From Nostoc sp. FACHB-152 (GTDB taxonomy: Bacteria > Cyanobacteriota > Cyanobacteriia > Cyanobacteriales > Nostocaceae): a stretch of 64,000 bases of DNA. A program made the translations under genes and the position numbers. The notes beneath the pieces are model-generated. The model was not told where the DNA came from and did not search any database. It saw only the letters and a program-made list of their open reading frames with translations. Of this stretch, positions 63,983 to 64,000 are shown one piece after another; the stretch's first letter is position 1; every line of letters begins with the position of its first letter. The stretch spans positions 124,001 through 188,000 of the forward strand of contig NZ_JACJRV010000007.1 in the NCBI RefSeq assembly GCF_014697475.1, in the 5' to 3' direction.

Positions 63983-64000
63983 AAGTGCTGTTTAATACTG

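Overview
The window comes from a filamentous, very probably heterocyst-forming cyanobacterium (Nostocales, Nostoc/Calothrix/Tolypothrix-like). The evidence is petN of cytochrome b6f, a carboxysome shell protein, an SLH-domain porin, a DevBCA-type exporter, a Ycf46-type AAA protein, SigG with its probable anti-sigma factor, very many HIP1 octamers (GCGATCGC), an AT-rich composition, and abundant short palindromes and heptanucleotide tandem repeats between genes. No tRNA, rRNA or CRISPR array was seen. Most genes look chromosomal and housekeeping, with accessory islands among them.

Layout. 1-10 kb, all minus strand: a partial secreted protein, a baeRF protein, a DUF1361 membrane protein, a secreted Pro/Thr-rich protein, an SLH-OprB porin, a lipoprotein, and a cbiM-cbiQ-cbiO cobalt/nickel importer. 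10.7-14.3 kb: a four-GAF histidine kinase whose first GAF has cyanobacteriochrome cysteines, then petN with a small GTG-start gene, both too short for routine ORF calling. 14.5-20.5 kb: a membrane protein, a DEDDh exonuclease, a P450, a satellite CcmK-like shell protein, an aminotransferase, YjbQ and a PD-(D/E)XK nuclease. 20.6-25.3 kb: two small membrane proteins and a large HTH/NB-ARC/14xWD40 STAND protein. 25.3-37.2 kb: def with a small partner, Ycf46, envelope proteins, sbcC, an IS remnant, leuS and a gamma-glutamylcyclotransferase. 37.2-43.7 kb: sigG/anti-sigma, an L,D-transpeptidase, ComFB, an M23 peptidase and an AEC carrier. 43.9-48.2 kb: devB-devC-devA with a divergent TetR regulator and palindromic operator candidates. 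48.5-56.5 kb: an HTH gene, a VWA membrane protein, a tubulin/FtsZ-superfamily GTPase and a large coiled-coil membrane protein in one apparent operon. 56.6-64 kb: a small conserved protein, PsiE-like and TPR proteins, an EF-G paralogue lacking the catalytic histidine, a pentapeptide protein, and a peroxiredoxin followed by glutathione reductase.

The VWA/tubulin-like/coiled-coil operon is the best candidate for a little-studied system. It pairs a cytosolic polymer-type GTPase with two membrane partners, one carrying an extracytoplasmic metal-ion-dependent adhesion fold and a cytosolic FHA-like tail. Other items worth following are the possible chromophore-binding GAF, the shell protein with an unusual pore loop, the EF-G paralogue, and several families of small mobile palindromic elements repeated in the window.

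Functions are read from motifs in translated sequence by eye. No database search was run. Several gene starts were moved from the longest-ORF start to a better internal start, with the reason given in each entry.
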